Below are positions 1 through 7,550 of a stretch of 22,748 bases of DNA, piece after piece. The DNA comes from a bacterium. GTDB lineage: Bacteria > SZUA-182 > DTGQ01. Under the pieces are notes generated by a model, which was not told the origin of the DNA, made no database searches, and saw only the letters and a program-made list of their open reading frames with translations. The stretch lies in the NCBI GenBank assembly GCA_023512255.1, contig JAILZY010000059.1, forward strand, positions 1 through 22,748, in the 5' to 3' direction. The position numbers and the translations under genes are program-made. How positions within the stretch are numbered: the stretch's first letter is position 1; every line of letters starts with the position of its first letter.

Positions 1-75
1 AACTTTCTTCTCTCTTTATTTTCTCTCCTCCCCTTTATATTTTCAACATTATTTTTTCAACATGGGGAACATCTG
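1..75 (+). repeat. Left copy of a 75-bp perfect terminal inverted repeat
   Basis: Bases 1-75 are identical, without a mismatch, to the reverse complement of bases 22674-22748; identity stops at base 76 (g here, c in the other copy). The first 43 bases are almost pure pyrimidine on this strand. TTTTCAACAT occurs twice inside (40-49 and 54-63, period 14). No coding sequence is seen in it. Exact identity over such a length at both window ends cannot be chance. It may be the end of a longer dispersed repeat at which an assembly stopped, or the end of an element. Confidence 0.95.
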
Positions 76-115
76 GATCTGAACTTATGGTTTTTAAATT
101 TTTTTTTCTTTATGG

Positions 116-121
116 TATAAT
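116..121 (+). promoter_or_regulatory. Probable -10 box of the chaperone operon
   Basis: A consensus TATAAT lies 46 bases before the start codon of the Hsp70 gene, in a very T-rich stretch just outside the terminal repeat. The -35 region (around 93-98, tttaaa) is weak, so a sigma-70-type promoter is likely but not certain. I see no CIRCE-like inverted repeat, so heat-shock control by HrcA is not indicated. Confidence 0.5.
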
Positions 122-167
122 ATTTTTGCCTACAAAATAACATCAAAGAAACTAAGGAGAACAAAAA

Positions 168-2534
168 ATGGGAAATCGACTAACTTCCTTCCTTTTTGGC
201 AAGGAAGAGAGGGAAAGAAAGATAGGCAAAGCCATAGGGATTGATCTTGGCACAACCAACACCGTGTTTGGGATTAAGAGGGTTCATACCGAAATCCTAA
301 AGAATGCCGAACAGGAAGAGCTTACCCCATCGTGTGTTACTTATCGAAATAAGAAGTACATTGTTGGTCGGGCTGCTCTAGCTTGGAGGAAACAGGATCC
401 TGAAAACACTATTGTCTCCATCAAGCGAATCATTGGGCGCAGTTTTACTAATGAAGAGGTGCAGAAAATAATAAGGGAACATAAGGTAAGCTACCAGATC
501 AAACCCCTGTCGACCGGTACCGAGCAGAGCATAGCAGTGGTGTTAAATGGCCGAGAGCACACGCCGGAGTTTATTTCCGCCCTGATTTTGAAAAAAATCA
601 AACAGGATGCTGAAAAAACCCTGGGCGAGAAAGTAACTCACGCCGTGATTACCGTGCCCTCATATTTTGACGACAAGCAAAAACATGCTACCAGGGCCGC
701 CGCGGCCCAGGCTGGTTTCAAGGTACAGCGGCTTTTGCCGGAGCCGACAGCCGCGGCCATCTCCTTTGGTGTTGACCAGACGCGGGACAAAAGTATCAAC
801 ACCATCCTAGTCTATGATTTCGGCGGCGGCACATTTGATATTTCAGTTCTGACTATGGTTGAAGGGCAATTCATCGAACAGGCCAAGGGTGGGGATATGT
901 GGCTTGGCGGCAATGATATCGACAACCTCCTGGTGGAGCATGTCTTTGGCCTGATCGAAAAGGAATATCCAGGGATAAAGGTCAAGGAGCTGATCGAGAA
1001 ACTTCCCCCGGAGATGAAAAACCGCTTTCTGGGTGAAGTGCGGGAAAAAGTGGAGAGAGCTAAGATTCAACTAAGTGAGCAGGAGACAGCTTACTTTGAC
1101 CTTCTGGGCATGTTAAAAGATGAAGAGGGGAATATTCTGAATATTGAGGTGGAAATTACCCGTCGGGAGTTTGAATTCCTGATTTCGCCCCTGGTTGAAA
1201 GAAGCATTAGCCTTATGGACGCCCTATTGGAGGGGCTTCACTATACTCCGCAGATGATAGATAAGGTGCTCCTGGTTGGCGGCTCATCCTGCATTCCGCT
1301 GGTGCAGAGGAAGGTGGCGGAAAAATATGGTGCCGACAAGGTCATGATCCACAAAAAACCTATGCTCTCGGTGGCTGAAGGAGCAGCGATTCTCTCTCAT
1401 CGGCTTTCGGAAAGCTACGAGTGCCCAGGGTGCGGGAGAGAGGTGAATCAGAGTGATAAAATTTGCAACCGCTGCGGATTTGATTTGGATAAGTATTTGA
1501 TAGAAACCGGCGTGGTTGATATTGTTCACTCTGCGGCCCATGACTACTACATCTGCTTGGAAAATAATCCCCGCTATCTTCTGGTGGCTAAAAATACCCC
1601 CTTGCCGGTAGAAAAAACAGAAATTTTTCGACTGGTTGACCCGGATCAGAAACTAGTTCATCTCAAATTCTTCAATCTAGTGAATGACAAAGAAGAGCCT
1701 ATCGGCGATCTATGGCTTGGCATTGGTGAGCAACCCTCCCAAAAGCAGCTAGCCGCAGATGAGAAGAACAAGGAGGTTAAGCCAGAAGAGATAATCTGCA
1801 ATTTTCGGATCGATGAAAATAATATTATTGAGGTATCAGCCAGAATGAAAGATCGGCCTGAGATTCAGATCTGCCGGACACTGTCGCGAGGGAAGGCTGA
1901 TGAGAAGCTGTTTTTGGCTCTTGAGGAAACCATCCACAAGGCCAATGCCGATCAACATCAGTTCTATGCAGTTTATGAGCTGATCCATCGCTCGGTTGAT
2001 ATTATTCAGGATATCAACCAGATCGTTGATCCTGAGACTGGAGAGGTCAGAGAGGATAGATACCAGCAGGCTAGGCAAAAGCTTGATAAGGCCAAGAAGA
2101 TGCTAGAGCATGATGAATCTGTCCGGGGAGTAATCAATTATGCCAAACTGATGTTGAATAATTATCAGCCCCTCATTGATCCACAGGGAATAGAGGTCTT
2201 GGAAAATACGCTCCAGAAACTTGAGAAAAGCGATAGCGAGGGAAGCTATGAGGAAACTATCTCCTTGGTTGAAGAATTAGATGCTGAGATAAAAAAGCAT
2301 CAGATGGTCGTGATGTTAATAGAAATGGAAAGAGCCTATAACTACTATCGAGAGCATAACTCTCCAAAGGCTGAGCGTATTTTGACCTATCGAGATAATA
2401 TTGTGCAGAGTTTGGAGAGATTAGATCTTTCCAAGCTTACCTCTTTGCTTGATGAAATCATGCCAGAAGTCGTTGAAGTTGCAGAAATTGAAAGATCCCA
2501 GAAATTAACGGTAGAGAAAGGAATAACCAAATAG
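168..2534 (+). CDS. Divergent Hsp70 (DnaK-family) chaperone with inserted zinc ribbon, 788 aa
   Basis: ATP-dependent chaperone of the Hsp70 family. The nucleotide-binding domain is well kept: phosphate-1 motif IGIDLGTTN at 23-31, phosphate-2 motif DFGGGTFD at 217-224, adenosine motif LVGGSS at 369-374. A CxxC-x10-CxxC zinc ribbon (C419, C422, C433, C436) follows directly, before a segment VVDIV that sits where the hydrophobic linker of DnaK would be. A poorly conserved beta-type substrate domain and a long helical C-terminus follow. At 788 residues it is longer than DnaK (about 640), it has no DnaK-like tail, and it has a charged N-terminal extension of about 20 residues. Start: ATG with AAGGAGA 8 bases upstream. 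First gene of a five-gene operon; the next gene starts 2 bases after its stop. This is not the housekeeping DnaK; clients are unknown. Confidence 0.93.
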   Translation: MGNRLTSFLFGKEERERKIGKAIGIDLGTTNTVFGIKRVHTEILKNAEQEELTPSCVTYRNKKYIVGRAALAWRKQDPENTIVSIKRIIGRSFTNEEVQKIIREHKVSYQIKPLSTGTEQSIAVVLNGREHTPEFISALILKKIKQDAEKTLGEKVTHAVITVPSYFDDKQKHATRAAAAQAGFKVQRLLPEPTAAAISFGVDQTRDKSINTILVYDFGGGTFDISVLTMVEGQFIEQAKGGDMWLGGNDIDNLLVEHVFGLIEKEYPGIKVKELIEKLPPEMKNRFLGEVREKVERAKIQLSEQETAYFDLLGMLKDEEGNILNIEVEITRREFEFLISPLVERSISLMDALLEGLHYTPQMIDKVLLVGGSSCIPLVQRKVAEKYGADKVMIHKKPMLSVAEGAAILSHRLSESYECPGCGREVNQSDKICNRCGFDLDKYLIETGVVDIVHSAAHDYYICLENNPRYLLVAKNTPLPVEKTEIFRLVDPDQKLVHLKFFNLVNDKEEPIGDLWLGIGEQPSQKQLAADEKNKEVKPEEIICNFRIDENNIIEVSARMKDRPEIQICRTLSRGKADEKLFLALEETIHKANADQHQFYAVYELIHRSVDIIQDINQIVDPETGEVREDRYQQARQKLDKAKKMLEHDESVRGVINYAKLMLNNYQPLIDPQGIEVLENTLQKLEKSDSEGSYEETISLVEELDAEIKKHQMVVMLIEMERAYNYYREHNSPKAERILTYRDNIVQSLERLDLSKLTSLLDEIMPEVVEVAEIERSQKLTVEKGITK

Positions 2535-2536
2535 GG

Positions 2537-3460
2537 ATGCCAAAAACTAAACAGTATTGTCCGATCTGTGGGAAAGATCAGATCGGGCCGGATCAGCAGC
2601 GCTGTCCTCAGTGCGATGCGGACCTGACCTGCTTTTGGGTTTTAGATGCCCTGCCGGAGCAGAGTGAGGTGGTGGCTAGCCCTTTGGGAATCAGGAAGAT
2701 GAAGATATGGGGGCTGATAGGGGGCGGGGTTTTAATCCTGCTGGTCGTCAGCCTTGGTTGGATGCTTTATCAGAATCATAAGGTGGCCAGGACTCTGGCG
2801 GATAATCAAAACAGGCTGGAGCAAGTTAACAGGACCATGCTAGCTTTGGTGGAGAAGATTGAGGCTGAAAAAGAAGTCATGAAGAAAGAGGCCTTCCTGC
2901 AAAAGATCAACAGCCAGCAGAGGGCTTCAGAAAGCAAAGATCTTGAGCGTAGAGCGCCTGAGGCAAAGCCTGAATCAAGCCAAATAAAGCCCGAACCAAG
3001 TCAAGTAAAGCCCGAACCACGCCAGGTGGTCAGGCAACCACCGCTATCTCGGCAGACTCGGATCGTCAGACCGAAGCAGGAGCAGCGGCCATTCTTTTGG
3101 TATGAAACCACAGATAAGGATACTCTGTGGTCTATTGCAGACCGCTTTTATCACAATGGTCGATATTATCCGGTATTGCTGGTTATGAATCCGCAGGTTA
3201 GCCTCTATGAGATAAAAGCTGGTCAGCGACTTAAGATATTGAAAAATCCAAAGGATGCTGTATATGTCTTCAATCGCTCCATTGTCCGACAGGGCTCGGT
3301 TGTTTTCTTTTGGTACCAGATCCAGCCAGGAGATAGGCCGCAGACCTTATCCAGAAAATTCTACCGAGCCGAAGATCAGTATTCTATAATCGAAAAACTG
3401 AACCCCAACCTTCGCTTTGAGCCTGGTCAGAGGATTAAAATTTGGCTACCAGATCTTTAA
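2537..3460 (+). CDS. Membrane-anchored zinc-ribbon protein with two LysM domains, 307 aa
   Basis: I do not recognise a named family for the whole protein. Domains in order: zinc ribbon CPIC...CPQC (C8, C11, C23, C26); one hydrophobic segment at about 57-78, preceded by RKMK; a charged, probably coiled-coil stretch at 80-130; a Pro/Glu/Lys/Gln region with a 7-residue repeat (KPEPSQV type) at about 140-165; a LysM-like domain at about 189-235; a second LysM-like domain at about 255-305. With the positive-inside rule the ribbon would be cytoplasmic and the LysM domains outside, where LysM usually binds peptidoglycan. The start is 2 bases after the Hsp70 stop, suggesting translational coupling. 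Its ribbon resembles in spacing the one inserted in the Hsp70. Inferred role: tether between the chaperone and the envelope. Confidence 0.85.
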   Translation: MPKTKQYCPICGKDQIGPDQQRCPQCDADLTCFWVLDALPEQSEVVASPLGIRKMKIWGLIGGGVLILLVVSLGWMLYQNHKVARTLADNQNRLEQVNRTMLALVEKIEAEKEVMKKEAFLQKINSQQRASESKDLERRAPEAKPESSQIKPEPSQVKPEPRQVVRQPPLSRQTRIVRPKQEQRPFFWYETTDKDTLWSIADRFYHNGRYYPVLLVMNPQVSLYEIKAGQRLKILKNPKDAVYVFNRSIVRQGSVVFFWYQIQPGDRPQTLSRKFYRAEDQYSIIEKLNPNLRFEPGQRIKIWLPDL

Positions 3461-3493
3461 ACCCGACCTAAATAACTTTTAAGGGAATCAAAC

Positions 3494-5665
3494 ATGAACC
3501 AGAATCTTCAGCCAAAGGAAATAAAATATAGCCAAGGGTGTCCGAAGGATGATGGTGAAAGGAGGAAAAGATATCGAGAACTCCTAGAAAAAGGAGAAAA
3601 ACTTTTCCAAAAAGAAAAATTCGGATCAGCTAAATATCATTTCGACCAAGCTTACCAGATCTGCCCATCGGAAGAGATTCGGCAGCGAATTCAGCTCTGT
3701 GAGGAAAATGCTCAGAGGATGTCCCAGGCTCAAGCTTTGGTGAGCCAGGGGTATCAACTTGAGCGGGAGAAAAAGCTTGAGAGTGCACTCAAGGTTTTTC
3801 AGCGCTCTCTAGATATCTGGGATAATAAAGAAATCCAACTGGTTGTGGCCAGACTGCGGGCCAAATTACCCAAACCAACCCTTGCCCCTGCTTATCAGGC
3901 TGAGGCTGAGCATCGCTATGAGGAAGCTATAGCACGCTATCGGGAGGTTTTGGAGCTTCAGGATAATCCGCAGGTCAGGGATCGTCTCGGAATCTGCCTG
4001 GTGAAGAAGGGGGCCTATGCTGAGGCAGCCAATATCCTTGTCTCGTCTTCCTCACAGGAGCCAGAGGTCCTGTATTATACAGGATATGCCTTGGCCAGGA
4101 TCGGACACTACAGTGAGGCCATTAAGCGATGGGAAGCGATCGGTGAGAATGGGTCAGAGTTGGCTCGACAGAGAGAGCAGCTTATTGAGATTGCAGTCAG
4201 TGATCTTATCGACCGAGCAGCAGGGGGGGAAGGAGAATTTGAGGCCGCTTACCAGGAAGCAGTTAATCTACTCAGATGCTGTCCTGACCATCCTATGGTT
4301 AGTGATTGTGTTAGGTTGATGAGTCTTGAGCATCTTGAGCACCTTTGGGCTGGGGAAAAATTCGAATCCATGCTGCAATTTCTCTTATCAATAGAGACAG
4401 AAAGAGGAGAGAGCGAGGAATTTTTGCCCTTTATGTTAGCCAAGGTCTACTTTCGGCTGGCTGAAGGATCGGCTCAGTACCTGAGGCCAGCTATTGCCTT
4501 TTGGCTGACGGTTATCTATAACCCGAAATACCAGCTACCTTCTAGACTTAAGGCTGAGAGCTTGAGCCCTACTGCTGCCATCGAGGAGCAAAAGCAGCTC
4601 ATTTTTGATCTTGAGCATAAGCTTGAGGAATTGGTTACAGAGTATAAACTTAGCCAGGGAGAGGAAAGCCTGAAAGAGGTCCTGATCCATTGGGAGATGG
4701 AGCGGCAAGCGATTACCTTTCTTTATGAGGCGGCCAAGGAGGAAGAGTCGCTGGCTGAAATCCTGTGTACGCCAGCCTTTGCCGAGCGCTTTGGTCTATC
4801 TTCGCTGGTTCTTGGGAGATTACGCACCATAAAACACCGGTGGGAGCAGGATGAGCAGTTTTGGATTGTAGGCGCCTCGTTCTCTTTGGCCCGCTCAAGT
4901 CTTCTGCTGCTGAATCAGGGCAGACTAAGAGAGGCTTTGGCTGCCTTGCCAGCCAAAGGAGAGAGTGGAGATAGAGATGATGAGTTTGTTGACTACTGCC
5001 GACAGAGGCTTTTTTTGCGGCTTGGCATCGAGAAATTGCGAGCGGGAGAGGTGGCCAATTTGAAGAGATATTTCACTCAGGCTACTCCCCTGATTCAGCG
5101 GTTTAAAAAGTATGAAACAGAGATTGTTCAACTTGCTCAGGAAATTCCATTTGATCCGCAGAGGCTGATCAGTATGGATGAAGTGCTTCAGAGTTTAGTC
5201 CGCCACATAAAATCTAAGCAGCTTTTGGATATCGCCTCTTATATCATGAGCTACAAAGCCAATGTCCTGCATGGTGAAGGATTGATCACAACTCAGGATG
5301 CGGAGCGCATTTGCCAAAAGGCCCTAGAGCTTAATCCGGATAATGAATTTGCCAAAGATGGGCTCAGGGAAATGGAGCTTCATTATAAAATAGAGGATAT
5401 GGCCAAAGCATTGCGCAAGGGAAATTTGAAAAAAACAGCCGATATTGTTGCCAGCTCACAGAATGAGGAGATAAAAGAGACTTTTTTTAACCTTATTGAC
5501 ACTATTCTCTATGAATTTGAATCTATGCCCTCATCTAAGGAAAAGAAGATTGCTTTTTTAGAGGAGCTGTATCAGCAGTGTGAGAAGGTCGATACTGAGC
5601 ATCCTGTTCTATATGATATTTTGGATAAGATGGAGGCTGTGGAGGAGGAGGATCGCTCATCATGA
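3494..5665 (+). CDS. Large TPR-type helical repeat protein, 723 aa
   Basis: Cytoplasmic all-helical protein; no signal peptide or membrane segment is visible. TPR-like units with A/G/Y/F/A spacing are clearest near the N-terminus (about 28-62 and 78-112, the second with LESALKVFQRSL), at about 133-200 (EEAIARYREVLEL, then AYAEAANIL, then YSEAIKRWEAI), and near the C-terminus (ICQKALELNPDNEFAKDGL, about 610-630). The middle is helical but diverged. TPR proteins act as scaffolds, and in several chaperone systems they bind Hsp70 or its clients, so here it is probably the adaptor or platform of the Hsp70 module. Start: ATG with AAGGGA about 8 bases upstream. The last 4 bases overlap the next gene (ATGA), showing tight coupling. 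Specific function is unknown. Confidence 0.87.
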   Translation: MNQNLQPKEIKYSQGCPKDDGERRKRYRELLEKGEKLFQKEKFGSAKYHFDQAYQICPSEEIRQRIQLCEENAQRMSQAQALVSQGYQLEREKKLESALKVFQRSLDIWDNKEIQLVVARLRAKLPKPTLAPAYQAEAEHRYEEAIARYREVLELQDNPQVRDRLGICLVKKGAYAEAANILVSSSSQEPEVLYYTGYALARIGHYSEAIKRWEAIGENGSELARQREQLIEIAVSDLIDRAAGGEGEFEAAYQEAVNLLRCCPDHPMVSDCVRLMSLEHLEHLWAGEKFESMLQFLLSIETERGESEEFLPFMLAKVYFRLAEGSAQYLRPAIAFWLTVIYNPKYQLPSRLKAESLSPTAAIEEQKQLIFDLEHKLEELVTEYKLSQGEESLKEVLIHWEMERQAITFLYEAAKEEESLAEILCTPAFAERFGLSSLVLGRLRTIKHRWEQDEQFWIVGASFSLARSSLLLLNQGRLREALAALPAKGESGDRDDEFVDYCRQRLFLRLGIEKLRAGEVANLKRYFTQATPLIQRFKKYETEIVQLAQEIPFDPQRLISMDEVLQSLVRHIKSKQLLDIASYIMSYKANVLHGEGLITTQDAERICQKALELNPDNEFAKDGLREMELHYKIEDMAKALRKGNLKKTADIVASSQNEEIKETFFNLIDTILYEFESMPSSKEKKIAFLEELYQQCEKVDTEHPVLYDILDKMEAVEEEDRSS

Positions 5666-5928
5666 ACCCTTATAAAATTTTGCAAATTGCCCGGGATGCT
5701 AGCCAGCAGGAGATTGTCCAGGCAGTGGCCTTGGCTCTTCAGAGAAAGGATTATTCGGTCCGGCAGGTGGCTGAGGCTCAAAAAACCCTAATGGACCCAA
5801 GGGCTAGAAGGGTAGCTGAATTCATTTATCTTCTGGATAGTCAACGGTGGGCCCAGGGCTTGAGCTTGCCTAAAGAGCGATTGAGCCTTGACCGCCTTGA
5901 GCTTATTCATTGTTTTGATAAATTTTAA
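5662..5928 (+). CDS. Small J-domain-like protein lacking HPD, 88 aa
   Basis: Residues 1-56 follow the outline of a J domain: NPYKILQIARDASQQEI resembles J helix I plus the start of helix II, and AEAQKTLMDPRARRVAEF resembles helix III with the DP..R motif. The central part with the invariant HPD is missing: the helix II-III segment (residues 24-35) is short and reads RKDYS. HPD is required for J proteins to stimulate Hsp70 ATPase, so this may be a binding-only or inhibitory J-like protein. A GGAGGAGG run about 10 bases upstream serves as ribosome binding site, and the gene overlaps the preceding TPR gene by 4 bases. The position between TPR and GrpE-like genes in an Hsp70 operon supports the J-like reading. 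Alternatively it is an unrelated small helical protein. Confidence 0.75.
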   Translation: MNPYKILQIARDASQQEIVQAVALALQRKDYSVRQVAEAQKTLMDPRARRVAEFIYLLDSQRWAQGLSLPKERLSLDRLELIHCFDKF

Positions 5929-5947
5929 TTTAAAGGCAATTGGCTCA

Positions 5948-6415
5948 ATGTCAGACGCTTCTCAGCATAGAGCTAAGGAATTTCTACGCCGCAGGCTGAT
6001 TGATTTTCAGAAGCGGATTGCAGACCTTTCCTTTGCTCTGGCCTCTCTTCAGAATGATCATCAGCAGTGGGAAAAGGAATTTTACCTAGAGCTTTTCGAG
6101 GTTCTCGATTCATTTGAGAATATATTTCAAAGTATCGAAGAAAGGGAACCTCAGTGGGATAAATCTGCTCGGGCAGCCATGCAGAGCTTTCGCTCTATCT
6201 ATCGGAAGATTTTGAGAATGCTTTCTCAGCGGGAGGTAGAGCAGATTGAATTTCCCGATCAGAGGGCAGTCTTCGGTCTATGCCGGGTGGTAGAAACCAA
6301 AACCGTGCCTGGGATGGAAAATGAGCATATTCTGTCTGTTTTGCGAAAAGGATATCGGAAAAAAAATGGTGAGATCCTTCGTCCGGCTGAAGTAATTACG
6401 GTTTTGAATGGCTGA
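5948..6415 (+). CDS. GrpE-like nucleotide exchange factor, 155 aa
   Basis: Nucleotide exchange factor for Hsp70. The C-terminal half has the GrpE beta-domain pattern: E(Q)IEFPD...VVETKTVPGMENEHI, then LRKGYRKKNGEILRPAEV (about 135-152), which matches the GrpE signature around VLQKGY...LRPA. The N-terminal half (1-75) is a charged helix suited to the GrpE dimer coiled coil, shorter than in E. coli GrpE (197 aa in total). I chose ATG at 5948, 19 bases after the J-like gene; an upstream in-frame TTG at 5888 would add 20 residues and overlap that gene. Last gene of the operon; the next gene is 176 bases away. It is probably dedicated to the Hsp70 of this operon rather than to the housekeeping DnaK. 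Confidence 0.85.
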   Translation: MSDASQHRAKEFLRRRLIDFQKRIADLSFALASLQNDHQQWEKEFYLELFEVLDSFENIFQSIEEREPQWDKSARAAMQSFRSIYRKILRMLSQREVEQIEFPDQRAVFGLCRVVETKTVPGMENEHILSVLRKGYRKKNGEILRPAEVITVLNG

Positions 6416-6591
6416 TTTGTAGTAACTTTCCACCTCTCTCCTTCGTCAAATTATTGAATATTTCTTTTGTCATCAAAATTGTCACCAAAATCGAAGCCAG
6501 CAGTACTTTGTATATTCAAAGTTCATTCACATGTTCAAGGTTCAGGGGGGAAAGAGTTTTAACGCTTTTAGTTAAAGGGAGGATTTGATCT

Positions 6592-7350
6592 ATGGTTCAT
6601 AGGGTGCGGTTTAAACTTTTGGTTATTGTTTTCTTATTGGCAGCTACCTCAATGGTTGTGGTTCATCGGAGGAGTGCTCAGGCCTATTATGGCTTTGGCG
6701 GCCTCTATGGAGCAGCCGGGCTTTATGGTGGGCCCTATGGTGCTGGGCTTTATGGCTATGGTGGGCTGGGATTATCCGGGCTTTACGGATTGGGGGGATT
6801 AGGGTTATACGGCCTCGGCGGTCTTGGTTATCCATATGGGCTATATTATCTTGGGAATGGTGCGCCAGCCCTGGATAGAGTCGCCGATGTTCTCCTCACC
6901 ACCGGTGGAGGGACAAGCACTCTTTTGTCTACCATAGCTGCTACGGCTCCGGTTATCCCCACTGTGACTGTTACCATCCCTATTTATCCTGATCCTACGG
7001 GTACCTATTACGGTAGTTGGACCAGCGCCTTAACTTCCACCACTAATGTCATGACCATGAGCCTTGTTTATGATATTCTGACCGTTTCCATTACTGGAAC
7101 AGCCGGGCTGCTAACCAATAAGCTCATTCCGGTAGCTATCAATGTGGCTGGCTTTAATAATGCTCCTACCTTCACCTTGAGCGGCACTTACTCGAATCCA
7201 CTCACCCTGGTTACCTATACTCTGGATTTGACCTGCACCTTCACTCCGGCGACCTTGACTCTTCCAGCCATTATTCAGGGAACTTACTTTATTCATGACT
7301 CGCTGTATCTAAGAATTGATGCTGGTAATTTTTCCGTAGGACGGCTATAA
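6592..7350 (+). CDS. Secreted Gly/Tyr/Leu-rich protein, 252 aa
   Basis: Not recognised. A signal peptide is clear: basic start MVHRVRFK, hydrophobic core, probable cleavage after SAQA (about residue 31). Residues 32-85 are low-complexity repeats of GLYG, GLGG and PYG. Residues about 115-252 are Thr/Val/Ile-rich with alternating polar and hydrophobic residues (GTYYGSWTSAL, FTLSGTYS, GTYFIHDSLYLRID), suggesting a beta-sandwich or small beta-barrel. Start: ATG with GGGAGG 9 bases upstream. A strong terminator follows at 7397. It is unlikely to share a function with the chaperone operon upstream; a surface or matrix protein is the best guess. Confidence 0.8.
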   Translation: MVHRVRFKLLVIVFLLAATSMVVVHRRSAQAYYGFGGLYGAAGLYGGPYGAGLYGYGGLGLSGLYGLGGLGLYGLGGLGYPYGLYYLGNGAPALDRVADVLLTTGGGTSTLLSTIAATAPVIPTVTVTIPIYPDPTGTYYGSWTSALTSTTNVMTMSLVYDILTVSITGTAGLLTNKLIPVAINVAGFNNAPTFTLSGTYSNPLTLVTYTLDLTCTFTPATLTLPAIIQGTYFIHDSLYLRIDAGNFSVGRL

Positions 7351-7357
7351 TATTTGA

Positions 7358-7389
7358 GCTGATATTTAAGCAAGCTGATATTTAAGCAA
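7358..7389 (+). repeat. 16-bp tandem duplication after the Gly-rich gene
   Basis: The 16-mer gctgatatttaagcaa occurs twice in direct succession, 7 bases after the stop codon and before the terminator hairpin. It is one of several short tandem duplications close to stop codons in this window (see also 15407-15435 and 20109-20142). Confidence 0.9.
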
Positions 7390-7396
7390 AATTAGG

Positions 7397-7434
7397 GAAT
7401 AGCCTCCGCTCTCACGGTGGCTATTCTCTTTTTT
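7397..7434 (+). terminator. Rho-independent terminator of the Gly-rich protein gene
   Basis: Arms gaatagcc (7397-7404) and ggctattc (7419-7426), extended inward after a T/T mismatch by CCG/CGG, are followed by tcttttttat. This is a classic stem plus U-run on the plus strand, ending the transcript of the 6592-7350 gene. Confidence 0.85.
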
Positions 7435-7474
7435 ATCTTGAATAAGTCTTTCCTCATCTTATCAATTTATCCCC

Positions 7475-7503
7475 TTGAAATAGTTTCTCCGATCCCCTAA
7501 AAT
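7475..7503 (+). promoter_or_regulatory. Sigma-70-type promoter of the phosphoribosyltransferase gene
   Basis: TTGAAA (7475-7480), exactly 17 bases, then TAAAAT (7498-7503). Transcription would start near 7510, which excludes the upstream in-frame start at 7509 and supports the ATG at 7551. Confidence 0.7.
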
Positions 7504-7550
7504 AGCATTTGTGCGCGGTCAATATAACATTTTCCCGGGAAAGGATTTGT

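Noticed and set aside
1-167. CIRCE-type operator controlling the Hsp70 operon.
   Set aside because: No inverted repeat resembling it is seen between the terminal repeat and the start codon.
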